Shown: in pieces, positions 32,024-40,031 of the stretch | How the letters are laid out: each line of letters starts with the position of its first letter | How positions within the stretch are numbered: the first letter of the stretch is position 1 | Assembly (NCBI GenBank): GCA_029547045.1 | Contig: JAKPQL010000096.1 | Location: 1 to 41,602 of the forward strand | Direction of reading: 5' to 3' | DNA: 41,602 nt | From: Deltaproteobacteria bacterium | Lineage (GTDB): Bacteria; Desulfobacterota; Desulfomonilia; UBA1062 | Program-made: the position numbers and the translations under genes | Notes under the pieces: model-generated | What the model was told of the DNA's origin: nothing | Databases searched by the model: none | Seen by the model: only the letters and a program-made list of their open reading frames with translations

Positions 32024-32728
32024 ATGGCCCAGACCCTGCACATCTTCGCCAAGGAACTCAGGGACTACTTCGTCTCGCCCATCGCGTACATCGTGATCTG
32101 CATCTTCCTGCTCATCACGGGGTGGTTCTTCTTCGCCACCTTCTTCATCATGGACCAGACCACGCTCCGCTCATATTTCGCCCTGCTCCCGCTGGTGTTC
32201 CCCTTCGTGATCCCGGCCGTCACCATGCGCCAGTTCGCAGAGGAACTGCACATCGGCAGCCTGGAGATGCTGCTCACCCTGCCGGTCCGGCTCTCCCACG
32301 TGATCACGGGGAAGTTCCTCGCATGCACGGCCTTCGTGGCGCTCATGCTGGCCCCCACGCTCTCGTACGCCGTCTGGGCGTCCTTCATGGGCGACCTCGA
32401 CTGGGGGCCGGTGGCGGGAGGGTTCCTGGGGGCGCTCATCCTGGGGGCAGCCTACGCTGCCGTGGGCATCTTCGCCTCCACGCTCACCAAGAACCAGATC
32501 GTGGCCTTCATCGTGGGCATGATCATCTGCTTCGGCCTGAGCCTCGTGGACAAGATGCTCTTCTTCTTCCCCGCCCCTCTCCTGCCCTTCCTGCAGTACC
32601 TGGGCGCATCCAGCCACTTCGAGAACATCGCCAAGGGCATCGTGGACACCCGCGACCTGGTCTACTTCCTGAGTGTCGCCTTCGTCGCGCTCTACGGAGC
32701 CCACCTCGTCATGCAGGAAAAGCGGTAG
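32024..32728 (+). CDS. ABC-2 type permease, GldF-like
   Basis: A 234-residue inner-membrane protein with about six membrane helices. Motifs are FAKELRDYFVSPIAYIVI at the start, PLVFPFVIPAVTMRQFAEE and LEMLLTLPVRLSHVITGKF, the last typical of GldF-like ABC-2 permeases. AGGAGG in the end of the ATPase gene serves as its ribosome site. It is followed 10 bases later by the GldG-like gene. Confidence 0.92.
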   Translation: MAQTLHIFAKELRDYFVSPIAYIVICIFLLITGWFFFATFFIMDQTTLRSYFALLPLVFPFVIPAVTMRQFAEELHIGSLEMLLTLPVRLSHVITGKFLACTAFVALMLAPTLSYAVWASFMGDLDWGPVAGGFLGALILGAAYAAVGIFASTLTKNQIVAFIVGMIICFGLSLVDKMLFFFPAPLLPFLQYLGASSHFENIAKGIVDTRDLVYFLSVAFVALYGAHLVMQEKR

Positions 32729-32738
32729 GGAGGCGGCC

Positions 32739-34904
32739 ATGAAGAAACCTTCACGCTACGGAAAGTTCCTCGTGTACCTCGTGGTCGTCGTACTCATCAA
32801 CCTCGTGTCCGCCACCCTGTTCGTCCGGTTCGATCTCACCGGGTCCAGGGTCTATTCTCTGTCCAAGGTGAGCAGGGAGTCCGTGGCCACACTCTCGGAG
32901 CCGCTGACCATCAACGTCTTCTTCACCCGCAACCTGCCGGCACCCTACAACACCGTGGAACAGTACCTCAGGGACCTGCTGGCCGAGTACGCGCTGCACG
33001 CCAACACCTACTTCAACTACCGGTTCTTCGACGTGAGCGCCGAGGGCGACATCGATGCGGAGCGCACCGAGGAGTCGCGGAAGCTCGCGGATGCGTACGG
33101 TATCAACCCGGTGCAGATACAGGTGGTGGATAAGGACGAGATGAAGTTCAAGAAGGCCTACATGGGCCTGGTGGTGATCCACGGGGACATGGTAGAGCGC
33201 ATCCCCACCATCACCCGGACGGACGGCCTCGAGTACACGCTGACCACGGCCATCCAGCGCCTCAGCAACAAGACCACTGCGCTCCTCAAGCTCAAGGACA
33301 AGGTGCAGGTGCGCCTCTACCTCTCCTCGTCGCTGCAGGACGTCTCCGACCGCATGGGCATCAAGGACATAGCCGCGGTTCCCGACCAGGTGAAGCAGGC
33401 CGTGGACGAGCTGAACGGCCGCATGTACGCAAAGCTCGACTACTCCTTCTCCGACCCCGGGAGCGATACCGAGGTCGACGAGATCTCCCGGAAGTACAAC
33501 CTCATGACGCTCAAGTGGGGTGCACTGGACGGCGGGAAGATCCCCGCAGGCTCGGCCGTGATCGGGCTGGTTGCCCAGTACAAAGAAAGGGCGCACGTGA
33601 TCCCGGTGCTCCAGGCCTTCAACGTCCCCCTGTTCGGGACCCAGTACAAGCTCACCGACATGAAGGCCCTGCAGGAAGGGCTCGAACAGGGCATCGAGTC
33701 GCTCATCGGCATCAACGAGACCCTGGGCTACCTCTCCGGCAAGGGGACGCTCGAACCATACGGCGCGCCCGGTTCCCCGGCGTCCCTGGCGAACTTCCAC
33801 GGCCTGGCGTCACGCACCTACTCCATCAGGGAGATATCCCTGGACAAGGGCGTCCCCGATGGGCTCGGATGTCTCCTCATCGTGCGTCCCACCGAGCCGT
33901 TCAGCGAGTACGACCTGTACCAGATCGACCAGGCCCTCATGAAGGGCACGAGCCTTGCCGTTTTCCTCGACCCCTTCATCGAGGCGGCACAGCCCGGCGG
34001 GGCCATGCCCCAGCAGGGTCAGCTCATGTCCGTGGACACCGGCCTGGAAAAGCTGCTGGGTCACTACGGCATCGGCGTGAGAAAGTCCCTGGCCCTGGAC
34101 GAGAAGTGCTACCGCCAGCGCATGCCCGAGCAGTATGGCGGCGGGGAGCAGGCCCTCTACTTCGCCCCCATCATCGAGAGTTCCCAGATCAACACCAGCC
34201 CGGCGTACATGAAAAACATCAAGGAGCTCATCACCTACAAGATCGCCCCCCTGACCGTCGACGAGGCCCTTCTGAAGAAGCGCGGCCTGAGGGCCACCAC
34301 CCTGTTCACCACCTCGGACAGTGCATGGGAGATGAAAGGCCAGATAATGCTGAACCCCATGTTCATCAGGCCTCCGGCCGATCCCGCAGCCAGGGGCAGA
34401 CTGCCCCTTGCCTGCATGGTCGAGGGGAGCTTCCCGAGCTACTTCGCCGGCAAACCCATTCCGGCAAAGCCCGCGGCCTCAACCGCTGACGCACCCGCTC
34501 AGGACACCGTGAGCACGCAAACGCCCGGTACCGCCTCGGGCGTACCAGAGGTGAAGGAGGCCCCCATCGCCTCTTCGAAGCCCGCCAGGATCTTCCTCAT
34601 CGGTTCTTCGGAGATGATCACGGACAACCTCATCTCCGAGCAGGGAGAGAACACCAACGCCACCTTTGTCATGAACGTCATCGACGTGCTCAACGACCGA
34701 CTCGAGATAGCCCTCATGCGCAGCAAGACCCAGGCATTCAACCCCCTCCAGGTGACCGACGATGCGGTGAAGGTCCTGGCCAAGGCATTCAACATCGCAG
34801 GCCTCCCCCTTCTCGTCATCGTGGCCGGTCTCTTCGTGTGGCTCCGGCGGCACTCCCGCAAGAAGCGCATCGAGGCTGCATTCACAGAAAGGGGGAACGC
34901 ATGA
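32739..34904 (+). CDS. GldG-like ABC-associated membrane protein
   Basis: A 721-residue protein with an N-terminal membrane anchor near residues 9-30, a large external part, and a C-terminal membrane helix (IAGLPLLVIVAGLFVWL) with a basic cytoplasmic tail. The external part begins DLTGSRVYSLSKVSRESV and has the ABC_transp_aux-type domain. A Pro/Ala/Thr-rich linker lies near residues 580-620. GldG-type proteins partner GldA and GldF, but the transported substrate is not known. GGGAGG precedes ATG 32739. The stop overlaps the start of the DUF4340 gene (ATGA). Confidence 0.88.
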   Translation: MKKPSRYGKFLVYLVVVVLINLVSATLFVRFDLTGSRVYSLSKVSRESVATLSEPLTINVFFTRNLPAPYNTVEQYLRDLLAEYALHANTYFNYRFFDVSAEGDIDAERTEESRKLADAYGINPVQIQVVDKDEMKFKKAYMGLVVIHGDMVERIPTITRTDGLEYTLTTAIQRLSNKTTALLKLKDKVQVRLYLSSSLQDVSDRMGIKDIAAVPDQVKQAVDELNGRMYAKLDYSFSDPGSDTEVDEISRKYNLMTLKWGALDGGKIPAGSAVIGLVAQYKERAHVIPVLQAFNVPLFGTQYKLTDMKALQEGLEQGIESLIGINETLGYLSGKGTLEPYGAPGSPASLANFHGLASRTYSIREISLDKGVPDGLGCLLIVRPTEPFSEYDLYQIDQALMKGTSLAVFLDPFIEAAQPGGAMPQQGQLMSVDTGLEKLLGHYGIGVRKSLALDEKCYRQRMPEQYGGGEQALYFAPIIESSQINTSPAYMKNIKELITYKIAPLTVDEALLKKRGLRATTLFTTSDSAWEMKGQIMLNPMFIRPPADPAARGRLPLACMVEGSFPSYFAGKPIPAKPAASTADAPAQDTVSTQTPGTASGVPEVKEAPIASSKPARIFLIGSSEMITDNLISEQGENTNATFVMNVIDVLNDRLEIALMRSKTQAFNPLQVTDDAVKVLAKAFNIAGLPLLVIVAGLFVWLRRHSRKKRIEAAFTERGNA

Positions 34905-35833
34905 AGATCAGAAAGGAATACCTCCTGCTGGCCCTGCTCATAGCCTCGTCCATCGGCTACCTCCTGTTCCAGAAGGCCGACCGGCTCAACTACCGCCTGC
35001 CCATCCTCCAGAAAGTCACGGCGCAGGACATCACCAGGATAGAGGTGGTCAGGGACCAGGAGTCGTACGTCCTCTCCAGGGAGGGCGCATCCTGGCTCAT
35101 ATCCCCCCGGAAGTGGCGCGTCGACCAGACCAAGGCCTCCGAGATGACACAGGCCCTTTCCGAGCTCGCCATCACCGACCTGGTGTCCGAGTCCGGGGGC
35201 TTTGAACGCTATGAGCTGGACAACAAGGGGAAGGCCGTTCTCAAGGCCTATGCGGGTCAGAAGCTGGTGCGTGAACTCGTGGTGGGAAAGGCGGCCCCCA
35301 CCTTCAACCACACCTACGTCATGCTGCCCGGCGACAGGAAGGTCTACCTCGCAGGAGGCGACCTGCCGCGTCTCTTCCTGGCACCGGCATCAGAACTGCG
35401 GGATATGCTCGTGTTCAGCCTCACCCCGGCGGAGATCACCCGTATGGACATCGAGCATGCGGGCGTGAAGACAACGCTCACCAAGGTGGAGGACGCCCCT
35501 CCGGCCGGCACTGACATCCCGGAGGGGACGAAGCTGTACACCTGGAAGGACCAGTCCGGGACCGTGGTGGACAAGGCTCAGGTCGACTCGTTCCTGGCGG
35601 GCCTGAGCAAGGTCTACTGCGGGGAATACCTGGACGACGCCGCAAAGGAGCGGCTCGTCTCGCCGGTGACCTCTCTGGTCCTTACCGGATCCCGGAAACA
35701 AACCCTCTCCATCTTTGCCAGGGACAACGACAGGATACCGGCGCTGTCGACCGAGACAGCCTCCCCCTTCGTCCTTCCCGACTACAAGTACGAGGAGATG
35801 GACAAGTTCCTGCGAAGTGTGACAAGGAAATGA
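34901..35833 (+). CDS. DUF4340 membrane-anchored protein
   Basis: A 310-residue protein with an N-terminal membrane helix (YLLLALLIASSIGYLLF) and a periplasmic domain made of repeated DUF4340-type units: ITRIEVVRDQESYVLSREG, then WLISPRKWRVDQTKASEMTQAL and VLSFSLTPAEITRMDIEH-like sequence. DUF4340 proteins regularly accompany GldG-like genes. Its function is unknown; a scaffold for the ABC complex is inferred from the coupling. AAAGGGGGA precedes the ATG. Confidence 0.85.
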   Translation: MKIRKEYLLLALLIASSIGYLLFQKADRLNYRLPILQKVTAQDITRIEVVRDQESYVLSREGASWLISPRKWRVDQTKASEMTQALSELAITDLVSESGGFERYELDNKGKAVLKAYAGQKLVRELVVGKAAPTFNHTYVMLPGDRKVYLAGGDLPRLFLAPASELRDMLVFSLTPAEITRMDIEHAGVKTTLTKVEDAPPAGTDIPEGTKLYTWKDQSGTVVDKAQVDSFLAGLSKVYCGEYLDDAAKERLVSPVTSLVLTGSRKQTLSIFARDNDRIPALSTETASPFVLPDYKYEEMDKFLRSVTRK

Positions 35834-35859
35834 CAGAGACCTGCAAAGGAGATCGAATC

Positions 35860-36723
35860 ATGGATCGTGGGACCATGCCCAAGGTGCTCGTGGCGGACAT
35901 CGGCGAAGCCGACCTTTCCTACCTTCTCTACGAGGGGGACGGTCCCACCATCGTGCTTCTGCATGCCACGGGATTCCTCCCCTGGCTCTGGCACCCCATT
36001 GCCCGCGATCTCTCGCCCCGCTGGCGGGTGATCGCCCCGTACTTCTGCGACCACCGGGAGTCGGACCCCCACCAGGGCGGTCTCAACTGGATGACCGTGG
36101 CGCAGGACCTGGCCTCCTTCTGCCGGGTGCTCGGCATCGAGAGGCCGGCCATGGTCGGCCATTCCATGGGCGCCACCGTGATCACGCTGGCGAACGCCGC
36201 CTTCCACCTGGACGCCCGGGGCCTGGTGCTCTTCGAGCCCATCTTCCTGCCCGAGGACTTCTACCGCACCGACATCACGGTGGACATGCACCCGCTGGCT
36301 TCCAAGGCCATCCGCAGGAAGGACACCTGGTCCGGCACCGAGGAGGCACATGCCTACCTGCGGTCGAAGGCCCTGTTCAGGAACTGGGACGAGGAGATGC
36401 TCGACCTGTACGTGGAATACGGCATGAAACGGCTTGACGCAGGGGGGCTCCAGCTCGCCTGCGCCCCCGTGCGGGAGGCATCCCTGTTCATGGGAGGTCT
36501 GCGGTACGACCCCTGGCCCCTGCTGCCGAAGGTCGCCTGCCCTACCCTCGTCCTCGAGGGGGAACAGAGCGAGAACAGGGCCTTCATCGACCTGAAGAAG
36601 GCCACGTCCCTGTTTCCGCAGGGGACATACCGCCTGATCAGCGGCGTGGGGCACCTCATCCCGCAGGAAAAGCCAAGAGAGTCCCTGGAGATTATCCGGG
36701 AGTTCTTCGGCGAGCACGCGTGA
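35860..36723 (+). CDS. Alpha/beta hydrolase
   Basis: A 287-residue cytoplasmic hydrolase. The nucleophile elbow is GHSMG, the oxyanion segment is LLHATGF, and the catalytic histidine is in GVGHLIPQEKP. The acid residue is less clear: the usual Gly-x-x-Asp position reads EGEQSENR, so a glutamate may serve. An ATG at 35830 overlaps the DUF4340 stop, but ATG 35860 has AAAGGAGA at good spacing and is preferred. It closes the Gld-like operon. The substrate is unknown. Confidence 0.88.
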   Translation: MDRGTMPKVLVADIGEADLSYLLYEGDGPTIVLLHATGFLPWLWHPIARDLSPRWRVIAPYFCDHRESDPHQGGLNWMTVAQDLASFCRVLGIERPAMVGHSMGATVITLANAAFHLDARGLVLFEPIFLPEDFYRTDITVDMHPLASKAIRRKDTWSGTEEAHAYLRSKALFRNWDEEMLDLYVEYGMKRLDAGGLQLACAPVREASLFMGGLRYDPWPLLPKVACPTLVLEGEQSENRAFIDLKKATSLFPQGTYRLISGVGHLIPQEKPRESLEIIREFFGEHA

Positions 36724-36753
36724 GGGATGGAGGTCCGTCAGACCCGTGCGGGA

Positions 36754-37206
36754 CTAGGTTCTCCGCTTCCTTCTCACCGCCGGGGTGTCCGGGAAAATGC
36801 TTATGCCCTGCTCGTTGTCAGCGCAGATCCTCTTCCACTCCCGGACGTCTGAGACCTTGTAGATGACGATGGCGAGCTCAAGGGCATCGGACTCGGTACG
36901 TATCACATCGCCCCAGATAACGATATTCTCGTTCTCAAGCAGTACCTCGATGGGCCTCCCCACGGCACGCGAGGCATTGGCCGGGGTGAGGCTCTTCCTG
37001 GCGTCCATGGAAGATCCGACGATCTTCAGGGACATGCCGCCGATGGATATGTTCTTTGTCTCCGCCATGGCGATGATGCTCTGAATGCCTTGGAGGATCT
37101 TACCGGATGCGGTGCCGGACAGGGATATCTTCACCCGTGCAGGAATGCGGGCATCGTGCCGGTCGTGCCTGCGCCTGTCCCTTCCGTTCCCCTTGTCGCT
37201 GCCCAT
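36754..37206 (-). CDS. PilZ-domain protein
   Basis: A 150-residue protein with a PilZ domain that probably binds cyclic di-GMP. The RxxxR motif is in RHDARIPARV and the D/NxSxxG motif is in TKNISIGGMSL. About 25 residues separate these motifs more than in a minimal PilZ domain. The C-terminus is short and basic. The start at 37206 has AAGGA ahead; the open frame continues upstream but that part is not coding. It is divergent from a second PilZ gene 166 bases away. Confidence 0.85.
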   Translation of the reverse strand: MGSDKGNGRDRRRHDRHDARIPARVKISLSGTASGKILQGIQSIIAMAETKNISIGGMSLKIVGSSMDARKSLTPANASRAVGRPIEVLLENENIVIWGDVIRTESDALELAIVIYKVSDVREWKRICADNEQGISIFPDTPAVRRKRRT

Positions 37207-37372
37207 GGAATCCTTGTCGTCAGATCCGGGCCTGGACTTGATGCCCAATGCGTTCCAGGCCCACGAACACTCTCGCTTTGCATTTCTGGGTGAATATGAT
37301 GTATAGGACACAAACTAGATCACCGCGTGCAATACTCCTGATGCTTTGTGGGGATACTGCGGGAGGGCGTAT

Positions 37373-37714
37373 ATGGCGAACGATACTGCTGCACAGGAAC
37401 GGAGAAAAGAGCAGCGCAAGAAGGTCAAGATAACGGTATTGCTCAAGATGGGGGTCCTGCTGAACGGCCGCGGCATCGCCAAGGACATCAGCTCCCATGG
37501 AATCCGCCTCGTCTGTCCTCAGATCTTCAAGATCATGTCTTCCGTGCAGGCAAAGGACTTCGAAGGCTCCCCCCTGAAGGTCATGATCCCCACAGAGGCC
37601 CTGACCATCAACGGCTTCATCGCCTGGGTAGACCTCAAGAAAGGCGAGGGTGCCGTCTCCATCACCAGCACATCGGACGATGAAAAATGGCGCGAGGTGT
37701 GCGGAACCCTGTAG
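37373..37714 (+). CDS. Second PilZ-domain protein
   Basis: A 113-residue single-domain PilZ protein. RxxxR is in RRKEQRKKVKI and DxSxxG in AKDISSHGIRL. The rest is the PilZ barrel with FIAWVDLKKGEGAVSI. GGGAGGG lies six bases upstream of the ATG. It is divergent from the other PilZ gene and converges on the RNase H gene. Both PilZ genes may share a control region with the 166 bases between them; I see no clear operator there. Confidence 0.85.
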   Translation: MANDTAAQERRKEQRKKVKITVLLKMGVLLNGRGIAKDISSHGIRLVCPQIFKIMSSVQAKDFEGSPLKVMIPTEALTINGFIAWVDLKKGEGAVSITSTSDDEKWREVCGTL

Positions 37715-37789
37715 AGATGCTCACCCATCCGGCACCCTGAACGCAGGAGAAACCTGACCTGCGGAGCCGTGTAACCGTCCAGCCCGCCT

Positions 37790-38524
37790 TCAGAAGAGCC
37801 TCGTGCCGGCGCCTAGAAGCTGTCGTTCATACCCGGGGTCGTCAGGCAGGTCTCTGCGCTGCGCCGCGGCCCGCGCAAGCTCGTCGCACCGTTCGTTCTC
37901 CCGGTTCCCGGCATGCCCCCGCACCCAGTGGAACCGCACCCGGCGCTCCTCCGCCAGGTCGAGGAGCTCGGCCCACAGGTCCGCGTTCTCCGCCCTGTGC
38001 GACTTGTCCCGCATCCAGTTCATGGATCGCCATCGTCTGGCCCAGCCCTTCTCCACGGCATTCGCCACGTACTGCGAGTCGGTGAACAGGCTGACCGTGG
38101 TGCCCCTGTCCAGGGCCTTCAGCGCCATGATGCAAGCCATGAGCTCCATGCGGTTGTTGGTGGTGTGCCGGACCCCCCCCGAGAGCTCCCTGCGGCCGGT
38201 CCTGTCGATGATGATTGCAGCCCAGCCCCCCGGTCCGGGGTTGTTGATGCAGCCGCCGTCGGTGTAGATGCGGATCGAGTTTTCATCAGGGACTGGGGCT
38301 TGGTCCCGGTTCGCGGAAGCGGCCGTCTTTCCTTTCTTCCCCAGGGGTGTCTGTGCCGCACTCATGAATCGCCGGGCCTCCTCCAGCGAGGAGAATCCCT
38401 TGTACACGGCACCGGGAAACCCGCTCACCTGCACGTGGGCCCCGGCGGACCCGTCCCACTCGGAGTAGATGCCGGGTCTTCTCCCCTGTACCACGGCATA
38501 GAAGCGCTTCCTCCTGTCCGTCAT
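37790..38524 (-). CDS. rnhA: RNase HI with N-terminal RNA/DNA hybrid-binding domain
   Basis: A 244-residue enzyme that removes RNA from RNA-DNA hybrids. The N-terminal hybrid-binding (viroplasmin-like) domain has FYAVVQGRRPGIYSEWDG and FPGAVYKGFSSLEEARRFM near residues 7-55. A linker of about 40 residues follows, then the RNase HI domain with catalytic carboxylates in IYTDGGCINNPG, NNRMELMA, FTDSQYV and NERCDELARAA, plus GHAGNREN. This domain order is normal for eukaryotes and for some bacteria. The ATG shown is the first good start; upstream codons of the open frame are not coding. Confidence 0.93.
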   Translation of the reverse strand: MTDRRKRFYAVVQGRRPGIYSEWDGSAGAHVQVSGFPGAVYKGFSSLEEARRFMSAAQTPLGKKGKTAASANRDQAPVPDENSIRIYTDGGCINNPGPGGWAAIIIDRTGRRELSGGVRHTTNNRMELMACIMALKALDRGTTVSLFTDSQYVANAVEKGWARRWRSMNWMRDKSHRAENADLWAELLDLAEERRVRFHWVRGHAGNRENERCDELARAAAQRRDLPDDPGYERQLLGAGTRLF

Positions 38525-38579
38525 GGGTCCGTCCTGCTCCGGGAAGATACTCCGGGTGCTCTGGGAGGCATAGTCCGGC

Positions 38580-39383
38580 TCACGACTTCCTGAACATCTT
38601 CTCGAGGATGTCCCGGGCCCCTGCATGGCCCTGAGAGGCCGCCTTCTGGAACCATTCCATGGATGACCGGTGATCCTTGGCCGCGCCTTCGCCCCTGCCG
38701 TACATGAAGCCGAGGTTGAACTGGGCGTCGGCATCCCCCTGCTCGGCAGAGAGATGAAACCACTTCAGCGCCTCGTGGTGGTCCTTCTCCACGCCGTCAC
38801 CGTGATAATACATGATGCCCAGGTTGTACTGGGCATCCACATCGCCCGAGCGGGCCTTCTCAAGGTACTCCTCGAGCTGTGACTCATGGGCCTGAGGCGG
38901 CCTCGGGTGGTCTTCGTCCTCCTGCCGGTGTGCCTCCCGGGATACGTGGGGGCCCTCGTCCCCTGCCAGATGCCGTTGCTTGAACAGGTTCCACTTGTCC
39001 GCGGAGAGAATAACCGATGCCCGTTCGTGGCCCTGGGTGGCCGCCTGTAGGTACCAGCGGAAGGCGTCCTCGTCGCTGCGGTGAACGCCCGTGCCCTTCT
39101 CATACATGGTCGCAAGGATGAACTGGGCCTCGGCGTGATCCTGCTCGGCCGCCTTGAGGAACCACGCCGCCGCCTCGGCATCGTCCCTGTTCACGCCCTT
39201 GCCCTCGTAATAGAGCTGGCCGAGCCTGAACTGGGAGTAGACATCACCACGCCCGGCGATCTGACGGATGCTTTCTATCTGGGAGGGATCGCCGGAGTCG
39301 GCCCTGCGGGAGAAATACCACAGGACGAGGAGCAGCACGGCGAATACAACGATGGCGATGATGAGGTTGGTCGATATGTCCAT
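38580..39383 (-). CDS. Membrane-anchored Sel1-repeat protein
   Basis: A 267-residue protein with an N-terminal membrane helix (LIIAIVVFAVLLLVLWYF). Four Sel1-like repeats of about 36 residues follow, in two pairs: YSQFRLGQLYYEGKGVNRD and AQFILATMYEKGTGVHRSD, then, after a charged linker near 145-175, AQYNLGIMYYHGDGVEKD and AQFNLGFMYGRGEGAAKD. Such repeats serve protein-protein contacts. No enzymatic motif is present. It lies 55 bases upstream of rnhA on the same strand. Confidence 0.9.
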   Translation of the reverse strand: MDISTNLIIAIVVFAVLLLVLWYFSRRADSGDPSQIESIRQIAGRGDVYSQFRLGQLYYEGKGVNRDDAEAAAWFLKAAEQDHAEAQFILATMYEKGTGVHRSDEDAFRWYLQAATQGHERASVILSADKWNLFKQRHLAGDEGPHVSREAHRQEDEDHPRPPQAHESQLEEYLEKARSGDVDAQYNLGIMYYHGDGVEKDHHEALKWFHLSAEQGDADAQFNLGFMYGRGEGAAKDHRSSMEWFQKAASQGHAGARDILEKMFRKS

Positions 39384-39431
39384 GGTTACGTGCTAAGCTT
39401 TTTTCACCGGGAAATCAATGGGGCGCGTGCA

Positions 39432-39461
39432 TGTCCCCCCTTGCCGTGCGGGGGGCGGACA
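39432..39461 (-). terminator. Hairpin after the receiver-protein gene
   Basis: TGTCC-G-CCCC pairs with the run GGGGGGACA on the minus strand, giving about nine pairs with one bulged G, six bases beyond the stop codon. No T-run follows, so termination strength is uncertain. Confidence 0.5.
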
Positions 39462-39467
39462 AACGCC

Positions 39468-39917
39468 TCACATGCGGTCGATGATCCCCGCGAGTTCGGT
39501 GTCCGCCAGGAGTTTCTTGGCGAACTTCACGTACTTCATCACGATGGACCGGACGGCGAGCTGCAGGGCGTAGTTCCTCACCGGCTTTTCCAGCAGGTGG
39601 TTGACCCCGGTGGCGATGCACATGTCCACCACGTCGTCGCTGGCCATGCCGGATATCATGACCGTGTCGAGGTGGGCATTGGGGTACTTCTCATTGACGG
39701 CGTCGAGGAACGCGAAGCCGTTGCTGTCCTCCACGAACACGTCCAGGATGAAGATCATCAGGCCCTTGTCGCGGGAAAGGCAGTACTCCGTCGCGCTCCG
39801 GTAATTGTTGAAGGTCATCACGTCGCCCCAGGTGTAGAACTTCTTCACCGTCTCCGAGAGCACCTCGCACACGTGCTGCTCGTCATCCACAATGATCACG
39901 TCGAGTCCGTCGGACAT
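39468..39917 (-). CDS. Stand-alone response-regulator receiver protein
   Basis: A 149-residue protein, nearly all a CheY-like receiver domain. The acidic pair is in IIVDDEQHV, the phospho-acceptor aspartate in IFILDVFVEDSNG, the switch Ser in TVMISGMA and the conserved lysine in LLEKPVRNY. The last 35 residues are helical and carry no output domain. It could be a phospho-relay partner of the histidine kinases in the window. AGGAGG precedes the ATG. Confidence 0.92.
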   Translation of the reverse strand: MSDGLDVIIVDDEQHVCEVLSETVKKFYTWGDVMTFNNYRSATEYCLSRDKGLMIFILDVFVEDSNGFAFLDAVNEKYPNAHLDTVMISGMASDDVVDMCIATGVNHLLEKPVRNYALQLAVRSIVMKYVKFAKKLLADTELAGIIDRM

Positions 39918-39939
39918 CCTTGCCTCCTGTCTCGTTCAT

Positions 39940-39967
39940 GCAGTTCCCGGATGGATACCCGAACTGC
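39940..39967 (-). promoter_or_regulatory. Hairpin in the 5' leader of the receiver gene
   Basis: GCAGTTC (39940-39946) and GAACTGC (39961-39967) form a perfect 7-bp stem with a 14-base loop. It lies at the extreme 5' end of the predicted transcript, where it could protect the mRNA. Confidence 0.4.
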
Positions 39968-39980
39968 CCTGTACGCGGCT

Positions 39981-40009
39981 GTTATACAGAAAATTGCACC
40001 TGAAGACAA
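39981..40009 (-). promoter_or_regulatory. Promoter of the receiver gene
   Basis: On the minus strand, -35 box TTGTCT (40004-40009) and -10 box TATAAC (39981-39986, five of six matches) are 17 bases apart, in the 114-base gap between the RND pump gene and the receiver gene. Confidence 0.65.
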
Positions 40010-40031
40010 TTGATTCCCGGCCGCGTCCCGC

